Assembly (NCBI GenBank): GCA_012976225.1
Contig: JAAVVG010000001.1
Location: 1,178,001-1,242,000 of the forward strand
Direction: 5' to 3'
Origin: Golubevia sp. BC0850
Taxonomy: Eukaryota; Basidiomycota; Exobasidiomycetes; Golubeviales; Golubeviaceae
DNA length: 64,000 nucleotides
The notes beneath the pieces were generated by a model, which did not search any database, was not told the origin of the DNA, and saw only the letters and a list, made by a program, of their open reading frames with translations. This document shows, in pieces, positions 49,230 to 61,791 of this stretch; the stretch's first letter is position 1, and every line of letters begins with the position of its first letter. The position numbers and the translations under genes were made by a program.

Positions 49230-51045
49230 TTAAGCCTTTCCAGCTCTCTTTCCATTTCTTCTAGGCCTTTCTCTGACGACGGCCTTGTTTCCATTCTTCC
49301 AGCTTGGCTTTCTAGTACGAGCTCCCTTTGCAATATGTCCATAGATGGAACGTGGATGCTGAAGAGGCGGGAAAGGCAGAGGTGGCTGAAGTCAGAGGCG
49401 AAAGACAGAGGGGAAACAGAAGTAGTAATGAAACCGAGGAAGAACTTACCATGTTCGATTTAGATTTACCACGACCTCCTCCGTGAGGGTGATCGACGCT
49501 GGAAAAATTGGGGAAAGAAATAGAGAGAACGAGATCAGACTGATTCGAAGTGAGGCAGTGGAAGAAGAAGACTCGGGAGCCAAGTCTCGTCTATAGAACG
49601 AAAAGTAGCGTTGACGCCGAGGAGAGCTTCAAACAGCCAAATACGCTCTGATGAGGAGGAGACCTCGAGCTCTGAACCCATAGGCAGAGCTTCTGACGAC
49701 TTCGATCTTTGTCATTCAGTTCCACATCGCCCAACTTTCATCGATCTCCCCTTTCCCGTGTCAACTTCCAATTTCACCAATCGATCATTCTCGTTCGCTT
49801 CCAAATTCAACCAGCTGTTCGTCTTCCAAGTACTCACGCATTCATAGCTACACCTCTAACTTTAGGTTTCCAACCCAACCATCTCCTCCTACCAGCTTTA
49901 CCCATCCTTTCATGTTCATGATCTCCATTGGAAACCTTTCCAATCGTAGCAGAACATCCTGCCAAAAGTAATCTGACTTCACCCGACTGTAATCTGATCT
50001 GAGCATGAGTATGAAGAGGACTTGTAGTTTCTGAGACTTCTTCTTGAGCTTTCGACCCTTCCAAAACCAAGTTTTCATTTGCTTGAATGTCAGCATCCTG
50101 AGCAGCTAAAGCAGCGATTCCAGCAGCTCTGGTTCTAGCAGAGAAAGAAACCAATTGACCAGAAGCACCAGCGGATCTTAACAATTTAGCAGGTCCATCA
50201 GGTTTTAAAGACAAACCACAAATCGTGGTTCCAATAGGAATTAAATTCAAAGGTAAAACATTGCCAGGTCTAATAGCTTTAGTTCTGAAGATACCTAAAT
50301 CTAAACTTGAATTCCCTCCAACTCCTCCTCCAGAAGAAGTCTTTCCCATTTCTCTAAAACTCTGAACGCTATCTCCAGCTCTTAAACCTTCAGTTGCTAA
50401 GATATAACTTTTCAATTTAGTTTCTTTATGTTGAATCAAAGCGATGTGAGCAGATCTACCTGGATCGTATTCGATTCTTAAAACTTCCTGTTCTCCAGCT
50501 TCAAGTCTTTTGAAATCTATCAACCTGATTCTACGTTTATGTCCACCACCTCTACCTCTCACTGTGATATGTCCATGAGAATTCCTACCACCTGTTGCCC
50601 TTTTTGCGATGGTTAAAGCCTTCTCCGGTGCACCTTTATGTAAGTGTGGAACTAAAGCATGTCTGACCCATCGAAGAGATGGTGTCAAAGGTTTGAAGGT
50701 TTTGAATTGTCTATCTAAACGTACGTATGGAGAAGTTGTCTTTGTTGAAACTCCTAGACGAGCTGATAGAGAATCTTGAGCTATAGCCTTCTGAGAAGCT
50801 TTTCTTTGAACTTTGGCTTGGTTCCTACGAGCTTTTCGAGATGGCTTGAAGGGAGAAGAGGAAGAAAGTGAAGGAGGTGGAACTGAGGAATTAGATGGAG
50901 TTATGCTGACTTGTGACATTGATGATAGGAATCTTGAATTCATTCTGCTTGAATTTGAAAGAGTTATTAGTGACACTCTGTTCATTCTGGAAGATAGTGA
51001 TGTCATGCTTCTCAAGGAAGAGGAAGAAGAAGAAGAAGAAGCCAT
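49230..51045 (-). CDS. RML2: Mitochondrial ribosomal protein uL2m
   Basis: Large-subunit protein next to the peptidyl-transferase centre of the mitoribosome. Exons 51045-49838, 49498-49450 and 49358-49230 total 1,386 bp, 461 residues. The first about 80 residues are Ser/Arg/Met-rich without acidic residues, a mitochondrial presequence. Family motifs: SHGHITVRGRGGGHKRRIRLIDFKR (landmarks around residue 155), IEYDPGRSAHIALI, and the universally conserved VAMNAVDHPHGGGRG, whose His is near the catalytic centre. This last motif is split by intron 1 (MNA / VDHPHGGG). It ends with a basic RPRRNGKRAGKA tail. The roughly 50-residue Gln/Glu insert (AAQDADIQANENL to SPLHTHAQIRL) is not in bacterial L2. 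Confidence 0.95.
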
Positions 51046-51286
51046 AAACGATAAAACGTCCCTTCACTAGCTTGATGATTCGAACAGGTTTGAAGCGGTT
51101 TCCCCTTTCTTGATCTAGTTTCTGTGCTAATAAAAGGGGAAGAAAGAGAAGATGGGTGATAGTCTGAATCTCAGAAGACCTGAAGGCCCTTCCCTCCCTA
51201 TCCTTCTCTGCCTTCTCCACGTGGAGAGCTCTCTTTGACCATTCGCGTCGCCCTGAGAAAGTCGTGTCTGGAAACCACTGATCTTT

Positions 51287-54200
51287 ATGAGTTCGTCCAA
51301 TCAAGATGATGGGAATGAGATCAGGTCAATCAAATCAAAGGATCTCGCTCTTCTTACAAGTGGGCAGGTGCTGTTAGATCTGCAGGGAGCTGTCAAGGAG
51401 TTAGTAGAGAATGCTTTGGACGCTGGGGCCACAAACCTAGGTGAGTGACAAATGAAGATGAGAAGCGTGAATGTGGACTGGTGAAACCATGAAGTCAGAA
51501 GTAGGAATAGCGGAGAATGGAATGGAGATGGAATGGAGGAGAGCAATTGAGAATTGAGATTGGGAGCTCAGCTTTTTCTCAGAGAACATAACACAAGTGA
51601 ACCCTTTGAGAGTTCCTTATGGGACAATCGCAAGCTCTGAGTTGAATTTGAGTTACTCAGATCTAAAGTCTGTTCCTGTTCAAGATTGGAAGAGCTCAAT
51701 GAACTACTTCTGAAGTGGAGCCCAGCAACTAACACCTTCTCTGATCCTCACACTTCCCACCTTTTCAAAGAGATCAAATTCAAAGATCACGGAGCTGAAT
51801 CTTTCGAAGTCATTGACAACGGTCATGGAATTGATCCAAAGAACTACGAAGGTTTAGGTGGGTTGAGCCCACTTCTTATCCATCTCAACCACGTCAGTCT
51901 CTGAATCTCCTTTCCCCCATTCTCTCAGCCCTCAAACATCATACCTCCAAGCTCTCCTCATTCTCAGATCTATCCTCTGTATCGACATTTGGATTTCGAG
52001 GAGAAGCTCTCTCATCCTTATGTGCCTTATCTTCTGTTTCAATCCTCACCTCAACCTCTCTTCAATCACCAATCGGTACAATCTTATCCTACTCTTCTTC
52101 CGGACAGCTACTTACTTCTTCTCAAAAATCGGCAAGATCAAGAGGTACGACCATTACGGTGAAGGACCTTTTCAAAACTCTACCAGTCAGAAGAAGAGAA
52201 TTCGAAAAGAACTTGAAGAAAGAATTCGGGAAATGCTTGAATTTATTACAATCTTATGTTTTAATTTCCAAAGGAGTCAAATGGAATGTCAACAACATTT
52301 TGACTAAACAAGGGAACAAGAAAGTCGGAAATCTGAATGTCAACTCTTCAAAAGTCAAGGATGATGGCGATTGGTTGAATCAAAATGTTGTGAATGTTTT
52401 TGGTACCAAGGTTAATCAAGGTTTGCTGAGCTTTGAATTGGAATTACGAATTGAAGAAAAGAAGAGTGTTAATCAAAGGATAAAAGATGGACTCAAGAAG
52501 AAGAAACAACAGAATGAAGATTCAGACGAAGAAATCGAGGATCCCAATCCGGAAGGTTTCTCAAGTGAACCTCCCCCGCCTATCAAAGTCACTGGTCTCA
52601 TTTCTTCTCCGACTTCGGCAACCTCAAGATCTTCTTCTGATAGGCAATTCATCTACCTCAATGGCAGGCCCTGGGATTCGAACAAGCTGCTCAAGGTTTT
52701 CAACGAGGTTTTCAGATCTCACAACAATTCGAACAGCGGTGGAAATAGCTTTCCTTTTCTCATTGCAGATTTCAAGCTGAGAGGAGACAGCTATGACGTT
52801 AACGTTAGTCCTGATAAGAGGACGCTGATGGTTCATGATGAGAATCTTCTAGTCGATGCTTTAAAAGTGAGTGTTTAGAGGCTCCGAGATCTGCCCCCCC
52901 TCTTTCCTCACCTCCCATGGACTCTGAACAAGTATTTACCTCCTAATTCTGCCGATCCTTCTCTTGGCTCGACCATAGAAATCACTGGAAGAGTTCTTTG
53001 CCCCAACAAGATCGACCTTCCAAGTCAGTGGAGCTTCTTCAAAAACCTCCAACTCGAAAACCCTCCCATCTACAACTCAAACGAACTCAAGAGCAAATTC
53101 AATTCGAACCCTTGAAGATTCGACTCTGACGCAATCGAAACTCAACTTTGAAAGTCTGGGTAAAGGAAAGGGACGAGCGGTGGAGGATGAAGATGAACAT
53201 GTTGAAGAACAAGAAGACAACGATCCAATTAGACGGGAGGAGAATGATTTCGACAACGATGAAGAAGAAGTCTCAGAGCAAAACGAAGGAGTTGGACTGA
53301 TACAAGAAGATTTTGACGAGGTAGAAGAACTTCATCCTTCAGATTTCGACTTCAAAGGAAAAAGCAAAGCCAAGATTTCATCTCAGACGACATCGACTTC
53401 AAGAAACGGACAATTTAGAGACCACTTCAATACTTCAGAATCAAATCCGACCTCCAGTTCGCCTCCTTCTTCGGATTCTTTCCACTCTGTCAGAGAATCT
53501 TCGCCGGCACTTCAACAATCCAGGAAAGCGAACAGCTCGAACATCGATAGAGATGAGACTTCCGAGAGGGCGTCAAAGGAAAGACAGACGTTCGATGAAA
53601 CTCAAGATGTTCAAGATGATGAAATTGATCAAGATGCAGTGATCGACACAACTCAAGCTTCATGGTCGCCTCTGAAGAAGAATCGCCCAGGCGCTTATCA
53701 GAATTCAGCTTTCAAAACTCCAGCTCAAAAAGTACCAATGGTCAACTCAAACTCGAACTCGAGCTCAAGGACAGCTCAAGTACTACCTCAAAAGGTCGTC
53801 AGAGGCAAACCTCATCCTGATCTAGCTGGTCTTCTGCAATTGTTCGGAAGAGGGAATTCTCAGTCTCGAGAGGAGAGAGATGGTTATGGATCTTCAAAGA
53901 AACGAGCCAAAGTCGGGAATGGAGGTGGAAATCACTACTATCTCGATGAAGAAGATGAAGAGAGGGAAGAACAACGAAATAGAAAGACGGAGAGAGAGAA
54001 GGAGGAAATCGAAGAACGATCAAAAGTTGGGAGAGAGGAGGAAAGTGACGAAGAGGTTGAAATCGAAGTCGAACCAGAAGACTTACAGCAAGAAGTCATC
54101 GAAATCGAGGACGATCAGGAATCAGAAGATCAAGACTCACATCTTCAAGAAAGCAAGAAAGAGCTTAGATCTTCAAGACTGGAAATGGAAGTCGATGAAG

Positions 54201-55717
54201 GGCATGGAGAAGGCTGTTGTTCTCATGATCAAGAAAATGAAGCGACACGTCGAGAAGAGGAGGAAGATCCAATTGCAAGAGATGAAAGAGAACACAATCT
54301 AGCCGCTTTAGATGAAATTCCTGACGGTTCATCACGTGGACAGAAACCTTCTACTAGAGAAGAACAATTCCCCTCTTCAACTTGGCGAAATGAGTTCTCA
54401 AACCTCGCTTTCAATTCAGATCCCGATTCAAAAGATCGTGATTCAAACATTCCGACCATAGCCTTCGACCTAGCCAGCATCACCGAACGAATCAAGAGAA
54501 GGAACGCTCGCTTAGAAAGAGAAGAGAGGATCCAACTTCAATTGGAAGAAGACAGAAGAGAGGAAAAGAGTAGACTTGAAGAAGAATACGAAGAAACTTT
54601 GAATGCAGGACTTCATGTTACTGAATCGTCGGTAGCTGAAAGTGCTTTGACTAGAATCATTAAGAAAGAGGACTTTTTGACAATGAAGGTCGTTGGACAG
54701 TTCAATTTGGGGTTCATCATAGTGAGACGACGAGTTAGAGTCAGTGACAAGGGAAGGAACAAATCAGCTCAGGATGACCAAGATCTGGAGATGGAGGAAG
54801 AAGAAACCGGAAACGGTGAAGTAGGTGAATGGCTTGACGATCTTTTCATCGTGGACCAACATGCTGCAGACGAGAAGTACAACTTCGAAACTCTTCAGAA
54901 GGAGACCAAGATTAGGAGTCAGAGGATGATCTGGTGAGTCACTTCTCTGTCTTTGCTTTCCACTGAAGATCATCAGAGTCTCGCTAACTCCCTTCATCTC
55001 CCCTTCTGACCATAGTCCGAAGACTTTGGAACTCTCAGCTACAGACACCTTGGTCGTTGCCGAACACCTAGACGCTCTCAAAGACAGCGGATTCGAATTG
55101 GCAATAGACGAGGATGCAGAAGTCTCGAAGCGAGTCAAGCTACTCAGTCTACCTGTAAGCAAAGACGTTGTTTTTGGTGTGAGAGGTGAGTTTCAAATTC
55201 TCTCGCTTTTTCTCTCACTCAACCCTTTCAGCTTATCTTGCTTGAAATCTCTTATCTTGCAGACCTCGAAGAACTAATCCATCATCTTAGAGAAGTTCCA
55301 TCAAATAGTTTCAAAGCTTCACAAATTCGTTGCTCAAAAGCGAGAAGTATGTTCGCTAGTAGAGCTTGTCGTAAGAGCGTGATGATTGGTAAAGCTTTGA
55401 ATGTGAGACAGATGTCAAACATCATGAAGCACATGAGTGGAATGGACCAACCTTGGGTGAGTCGAAATGAATGCTTCTTCTTGTCTTCTCGAGCTGCGAA
55501 GAGATGCTAATTCGTGTTTTGATCTCTCTTTCTGTGTTTGTCGTTCGCTGCTTTCCTTCCTTCCTTCTGCTAGAATTGTCCACATGGAAGACCTACCATG
55601 AGACATCTAGTCAGTCTTTCCACCACTACGATAGGATCAAGTAGCGCTGTTAGAGGTTGCGCTCGAAGAGAGCTCAATTGGGATATGATTAAGGAGGGGC
55701 TAGAGGTTGAAGAGTAA
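51287..55717 (+). CDS. PMS1: DNA mismatch repair endonuclease PMS1 (MutL homologue)
   Basis: Partner of MLH1 in MutL-alpha, nicking the error-bearing strand. Exons 51287-51440, 51771-51857, 51929-52866, 52979-54933, 55016-55185, 55263-55456 and 55574-55717 total 3,642 bp, 1,213 residues. The N-terminal GHKL ATPase has ENALDAGAT, DNGHGI and FGFRGEALSSL. The C-terminal half has the QFNLGFI strand, the metal-binding endonuclease motif DQHAADEKYNFE (DQHA-x2-E-x4-E), ACRKSVMIGKALN and CPHGRPT, all needed for nuclease activity in this family, so it is Pms1 and not Mlh1. It is longer than yeast Pms1 (about 870) because of a very acidic Glu/Asp/Gln-rich linker of about 470 residues. Intron 1 (330 bp) ends at CTTTTCAAAG, restoring EIKFKDHG. 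Confidence 0.96.
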
Positions 55718-56117
55718 GGATAGTGGACAGGTTTCTCTGCTTTCTTATCGACCCTAGTTGTAAGATACGTCTTGTTGTAATCATACTCTGTTAATTGTAA
55801 TCATTGAGGGTTTTCTTCTTCGCAATTAAAGGATTGGCTAGGAGGTGTAAGAGGTATGAGACACACTTCGCGAAGGCAGACTTTTCAGAGACAGGAGTTT
55901 GACTTGTTCAAAGGAGGGAGAATACGAATACACCAGACTTCTTCGTTCTTCACTTTCATTTTCCGATTCCTATCTCACTTTACCCTCGCCTTTTTCTTTT
56001 TCTGAAATTCCAAACCCTCGATACCTTTTCTTTGACTCTTTATTTTTGGCTTATAAAGCAGTTCTAGAGAGCTTTTGAAGAGAGTCTGGAACAGGGAGCA
56101 AAGCGTGGGAACGCAGG
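55718..56117. other. Convergent intergenic region PMS1/RPN7
   Basis: 400 bp between two 3' ends, with T-rich polyadenylation-like sequence near 55770-55830. Nothing else seen. Confidence 0.4.
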
Positions 56118-57931
56118 TCAGCAAAGGAGGTGATTGTTCACGTTTACCCCTTCGATACTAGCCGAGGAAGGGGCCATAGGTTCAAAATAGAAGCCAGATG
56201 GTCCGAAATGAAACTCACTCAACAAGACGTCTCCCTCCTTGATGATCCTTGAATATTGAGCGTTCTTAGCATCTGGTCTACGAGTTTCGATGATTCCGTG
56301 AACCTGTAAGAGGAGGCAAGAAGATAGAGTTGAGGAATAAAGATTTAAGTCGCACCGAGGAAATGGAGAGGGATGTCAGGAAGGGAGAATGAAAGAGGTA
56401 GTAAGAAGGAGATTCGGTAGTCGAAAACCTTCACAGGACTTCTCCCAATCTTCTACTGCTCCTCAGGTTTGATCCCGAATGAGGTCCAAGCTCAGATACT
56501 AATCCCAGACATTCAAGCTACTAACCTTATCAACCCTAGCATCCAACCTTCCTTCCCCAATGAAGCCCGCCAATTCTCCATCAATCCATTCCTTACTAAC
56601 ACCAAAAGCTTTAGCGAAATTCTCCAAAGTCACACTTCTATAACTTTCCAAAAGTTGTTTGTAAGCAATGATTCTAAGTTCTTTAACGTAATGCCTTGAA
56701 TGTTGACCTAGGATTCTGGAAGGTAATAGATGAGTGGTTTCTACTGAAGCTAGAGATTTGAAGAAAAGAGCGTACTGAGAATCGTAAAGAGAGGTTGATA
56801 ATTGACGTAGGTGAGGTAGAGAATCTATGACTTGAAGAATTTCGGGGGAGTCTATGATCTGGAGAAGGAGAAGGGGAGAGAGATTAGAGGGGGAAAGGGA
56901 GATTAGAGACCTTCTTTCCGAGCCACCTTTGAGATTGTGTAATCCTCGGTTGATTAAAACCTTCCCCTTTATTTGATGATTTGCTCTTTCAGCTCCTGGC
57001 TTTCCCATTGCCTTTCGGTTTCCTACTATCGACGCTCCACCCTGCTACACTATCTAACTCTAACTCACCCTCTTCTTCAAGCCTTTCCTATCTTCCGCTC
57101 TAACTCCACAAATGACTACCAAGCCAACGAATTCCTCATACGAGATCAGTTCGGTAGCAGTGAAAGTAGGTAAGGCATCCAAGAACAAAGAGGAAGCTTG
57201 AGAGAAATTTCTGATGGAAAGTAAATGTAAACCTTCGTAGACTTTGAGACGATTTCTACGATCCCAATCACCACCTTCTGAGATCAAGCTGCCAGAGATC
57301 AAAGAAGGAGAAGATTAGAATCATCACAGCAGTGGGCAGACAGAGAAGATAAGGAAGGTTCAACTCACGTTCTACATCTTTCAATAGCTCTACCAGTTAA
57401 ACCAGCGTCTCCATGAAACATTCCAATCCTAATGACAGTCAAAGTCAGATCGATCTTACTTCCCAATCCAGCAGCAGTCAACAAAGCTTGATGATGAGCC
57501 TGCAAAGCTTTATCCTTTTCACCTATTTTAGCTAAATAAGTAGCTCTCTTCCTTTTGATGTCATTGATTTCTGAATCACCTTCCTCTTGTTTGGCCTTTT
57601 CTTCCAAGAGGTCTAAATCTTCAAGATAGGATTCATTCTGTTTCTGAAGGGATTGAAGCAGAGATTGGTCGTTTGGGATGATGGTTGGATTGAAAGGTAG
57701 AGAAAGCAGATAGGAATAGTATGGTGCCATTTCATCGGATTTGATTAAAGATAAAAGTTCATCTTGTAAATCTTTACGACTTGTTATGGCTGAATCCGTT
57801 GAATTGGCTTTTGATAACTGATACACTAATTGGGCAACTCTTAAATTTGGAATAGGTAATTGAGAATCCTCTTCTCCCATTCCACCAACTCCACCTCCTG
57901 TGTTCGACTTCTTTTCAACTTCAATCGCCAT
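56118..57931 (-). CDS. RPN7: 26S proteasome lid subunit Rpn7
   Basis: PCI-domain subunit of the proteasome lid (PSMD6 orthologue). Exons 57931-57369, 57288-57069, 56858-56526 and 56303-56118 total 1,302 bp, 433 residues. Landmarks: PIPNLRVAQLVYQLSK near the start, a TPR-like helical array (KRATYLAKIGEKDKALQAHHQ, EGGDWDRRNRLKVYEGL), the IIDSPEILQVI segment and the C-terminal winged-helix part SVTLENFAKAFGVS followed by GIIETRRPDAKNAQYS. Start MAIEVEKK was chosen over an upstream in-frame GTG. Donor of intron 3 is GTTAGT. Head-to-head with RPN6. Confidence 0.95.
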
Positions 57932-58136
57932 ACTGTTTGATGGATTTGATGGATGGTTCACTGATGTCTTGAAGTGTTTAGTTTAGAGTTTGATAGGCTT
58001 TGATTTGGGAAGTGATGGTTACGACTTGGAGGTGACGCAACACTGTGATCGCGAGCCAGCAATTATGGAGGCTTGCTTGCCTCTTGATTCTCCACCACCA
58101 AACGACTGCTTACTCTCATTCCATTCGATTCGAAAT
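57932..58136. promoter_or_regulatory. Bidirectional promoter of proteasome genes RPN7 and RPN6
   Basis: Only 205 bp lie between the two start codons. It contains GGTGACGCAA (58031-58040), which loosely resembles the yeast proteasome control element GGTGGCAAA bound by Rpn4. The match is imperfect and could be chance. Confidence 0.5.
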
Positions 58137-60443
58137 ATGCCATCAGCTACGACGACGAAATCGACTGAATCAGTTCAGCAACTTGAAGCGACTCTCAAAA
58201 CACCAGCTCCTGCGATTGAAGATTCAGATGCAAGGGAAACCAGATTGAAGAAACAAGAAGCTGCTTTGATCAATCTCGGTTCAATTCATAGAGATAACAA
58301 TGACCCAGCTGCTTTGGCTCAACTTATTAGAGATTCAAGATCTTTCTTGGGCTCAATCGCAAAGGCAAAAACTGCAAAGCTCAGTGAGTCGAAGAGTGGA
58401 CTCTCCGTCTTCTATCTCCCTCTCCCATTCCCTCTTTCTCTTTCTGACCCATCAATCTGCCTGTCTCCTACTCGTCTTCACAGTCCGATCCCTTCTAGAT
58501 TTCTTCACTCCAATCACACCTCCGGCAACCGCTCTTCAGATTGAAGTCACAAAGGAAAGCATCGATTGGGCAAAGGAGGAAAAGAGGGTCTTCTTGAGAC
58601 AGAATTTGGAGGTCAGGTTGATCAGTCTGTGAGTACAAGAGGGGAAAGAGATATCTCTAAAGTCCGTCTTAGATGGTAGGGATGCTCGTCGAAGAGAAAG
58701 GGCACTAGATGGCCAGAGATTAGAGATTGGAAGAGAGCTTTCGAGTGTCTCACTTCTTATTGCAAGCAGTTCGAGAGGCTTTTGCAACGAACTTGAAGAC
58801 CTGAGATGAAAAGAATTCGGAAAAGATCTGTCATGAGTTCTGAAAGGAAGAAGTGACTGACCATCTCTTTACCATCGTCCCCCTCTCCCCAGCTACTATG
58901 ATTCCCAATCCTATCGTCTAGCTCTCCCCCTGATCTCCGACCTTCTAAAAGAGTTAAAACGTCTAGATGATAAAATGGTATTAACTGAAGTTCATCTACT
59001 AGAATCCAAAGTCAATCATTCAATCCACAATCTACCAAAAGCCAAAGCTTCCCTAACTTCAGCTCGTACCAACGCCAACAGCATTTACGTTTCGCCCTCG
59101 ATGCAATCTTCACTAGACATGCAATCCGGAATCCTTCACGCAGAGGAAAAAGATTATTCCACCGCTTATTCTTACTTTTTCGAAACTTTGGAAGGATTGG
59201 ATAGCATTGAAGATCAAGTTCAAGCAAGGAGAGCCCTCAAATATATGTTGCTTTGTAAAATCATGTTGGGTTTGAATGAAGATGTTAAAGGGATTAGTGG
59301 TGGGAAATTAGCCATTAAATATAAAGGTAGAGATGTTGAAGCTATGGGTTTGGTCGCTAAAGCTTATGAAAATAGAAGTTTGGAAGAGTTTGAACAAGCT
59401 TTGAAGGACTTTAAGGAAGGTAAGTTTGGAGAGAGTCTGTTGTTGAGGATTGTCTCTGTCGGATCTTCTGTCAGAGCGAATCTCTCGATTGCGTCCTTCG
59501 CTCTTTTCGTTTGAATAAGTGCACTCACTGACTCTCATCATCTACTTTGCGACCTCCCTTTCTTAACTTTCATCTCCCTCCAATCCCACACTCTTCCCAT
59601 CAAAAAAACCGACACTCAGAACTCTCAAACGATCCAATCATCAGAGCTCATCTCTCAGCTCTCTACGATACTCTATTGGAACAAAATCTTTTGAGAATCA
59701 TCGAACCTTATAGTAGAGTCGAAATCGATCATGTCGCTCAGAAAGTAGGTTTGCCAGAGAGGGAGGTTGAAATGAAGTGAGTTTCCAAAAGAAAACAAAC
59801 AGCGATCGAAGAATCTCAAGAAAAAGGATCATTCTGGTCATTTTCTTCTGGTCATTATTCTGATGCACTCTCTCTTCCCCGTTCCTTTCTCACTCGTGCT
59901 TCCTCTAGACTTTCACAAATGATCTTGGATAAGACTCTTCATGGAATTCTAGATCAAGGTGCTGGTTGTTTGGTTGTCTTTGATGAACCTGAAGAAGATG
60001 TAAGTTTCCTTTCTCATTCTTCCTCCTTTCTTGGACGATTTCCATGGTGCTGGTTCCTTCCCCCCCCCTTTCTCTCTCTCTCTCCACAAGTTGATTATGA
60101 TTGACACCTTTCACTTCTCCTTGGAAATCATTATTCTGATTCGCCCTTCCTTCTGAATCCCCTCAGAAAACTTACGAAGCTTCTCTAGACACTTTGAAAC
60201 ATGTTTCAAATGTCGTTGATAGTCTCTACAAGAAGGTGAGTCGAGTCTGCTCTCCCATTCTTGAGAGTCATGGAGGGATAGAGAAGTCAAATGGAGTAAT
60301 TGAGCTGACCTTTTTTTCACCTCCGTCCTTTTCTTTTTTTCTCTCTCTCACTACTTCTTGTGCTTTCCGCCTTTCCAACTCTCGCCTTTTTTTTCTTTTC
60401 TACGTTTCCATCATCCTTTTCCCAGGCGAATAATCTCTCGTAG
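58137..60443 (+). CDS. RPN6: 26S proteasome lid subunit Rpn6
   Basis: PCI-domain lid subunit (PSMD11 orthologue) clamping core and base. Exons 58137-58383, 58484-58628, 58893-59419, 59620-59776, 59909-59999, 60167-60235 and 60426-60443 total 1,254 bp, 417 residues. Landmarks: [52 protein letters not shown], the TPR repeats with [23 protein letters not shown] and the winged-helix [22 protein letters not shown]. It ends SLYKKANNLS as in other orthologues, the last six codons (with stop) forming an 18-bp exon. An in-frame ATG at 58065 would add 24 residues without family similarity; the start at 58137 was preferred. Confidence 0.95.
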
Positions 60444-61791
60444 AACAAGTCTTCTGTTCTCGTCTCTTTTTCTCCTAAATGTACCAAATAAGTGACAAAT
60501 CAGAATGGGAATAATCCATGAAAAATCAACATCTCGCAGCTTTGGTTGTGCTTAAAAGTCATCCGAAAGAAATTGGGTTGAAAAGCAAGATCATGCGAGA
60601 AAGATGGAAGAGGAGAGAAAGAGGAAGTAGACATCCTTTTTGCAAGAATGTGGATGCGAACTCACCGAGGAGCTTTCTTGTTGTTCTGCGTGTCTCAGAG
60701 GGTTTGAAAGAAGACAGGAGATTCATCTTCTAGGCCAGTCCGACCTCAGAGACCGGTCTGCATGTCAAAGTGGAAGAGACGTTTTGAGAAGGAAGCTCGC
60801 GGAACCTTGTCTCCAGTCTCCACTGGCTTGTCTGTTAAGAGAAGTGGAGAGATAGAGGTCAGCGTAGTATCCAGTGAGTATGAGTACTCCCTTCGTTTGT
60901 TTTTGGTGCATATTGTCATTGATTAGAGAAAGAGAGGGTTGATGTAATTCAGAACGAACTGTGAATCGGGCATCCAACTTCTCAGATCTTATCCCCCAAG
61001 AATCTGATTACTTGAGTCCCAAGTTCACCCAGCATCTCCCAGTTCAAAGAACCAATCCATCAGGCTTTATCTGAGAGATGAGTCTATGGATCGAGTCGAT
61101 GGATCAGGTTGGATAAGGTGACACGGTCATTGAACGGGAGTCCCTATGAATGAGATGGATGAAAACCGGATAAAGTACGATCAGAAGTTGATGGAAGGAA
61201 TGTGAAAGTAGTTTGGAGATTGGGATGTCGTGGATGGAAGGAAGAGGAAGAATATGAAAGGGCAGCCGTGTTCTCGCGCCTACGATTCTCGTCAAGCTGA
61301 GAAATGCACGAAAGTCGAAGTTTGAAAATTGCATTCTCAATACAAGGCCGTTTCTTTACACTCTCCGGTTTTTACACTTCAACAAACGCTCAGTGCTCCT
61401 TCGCGAACTCGACTTCCATCAACGCGGATATTCGACGTAATTGCCCAAACCGGCTGGAAACGAAGGCTTCGAATTTGAACCTGATCTGTCAAAGAGTGTG
61501 AAATAATACAATTACGAGAAGGAAAAGCTTCCTAACCACAAGCAACGCCTAGACCAGCACCAATTCCAAACCTTTCTCTTCACACCTTAGCTTCAACAGC
61601 TTTTTAGCTTTGACCCCTTCAGGACTTTTCAACCCCCAGCTTCTAATGACGCCATTTTCATCCTTCGGCAGACAACACGATCTGATAGTTCTAAGAGCGT
61701 TGGAACTTGACACCCTTCTGACCACTTCACTTAAATCATCCTCCGCAGTAAGTGTGGTATTCGATTCTTCATGCCTAATGATGTTTTGAGT
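60444..61791. other. Intergenic region
   Basis: 1.35 kb between RPN6 and the unknown gene, convergent 3' ends. No coding segment with splice partners and no RNA gene recognised. Confidence 0.4.

Noticed and set aside
51686-51770. Earlier acceptor for PMS1 exon 2 giving extra residues (MEELNELLLKW...)
   Set aside because: It would insert about 28 residues in the conserved ATPase between DAGAT and FKDHG; the acceptor at 51770 restores the family sequence.
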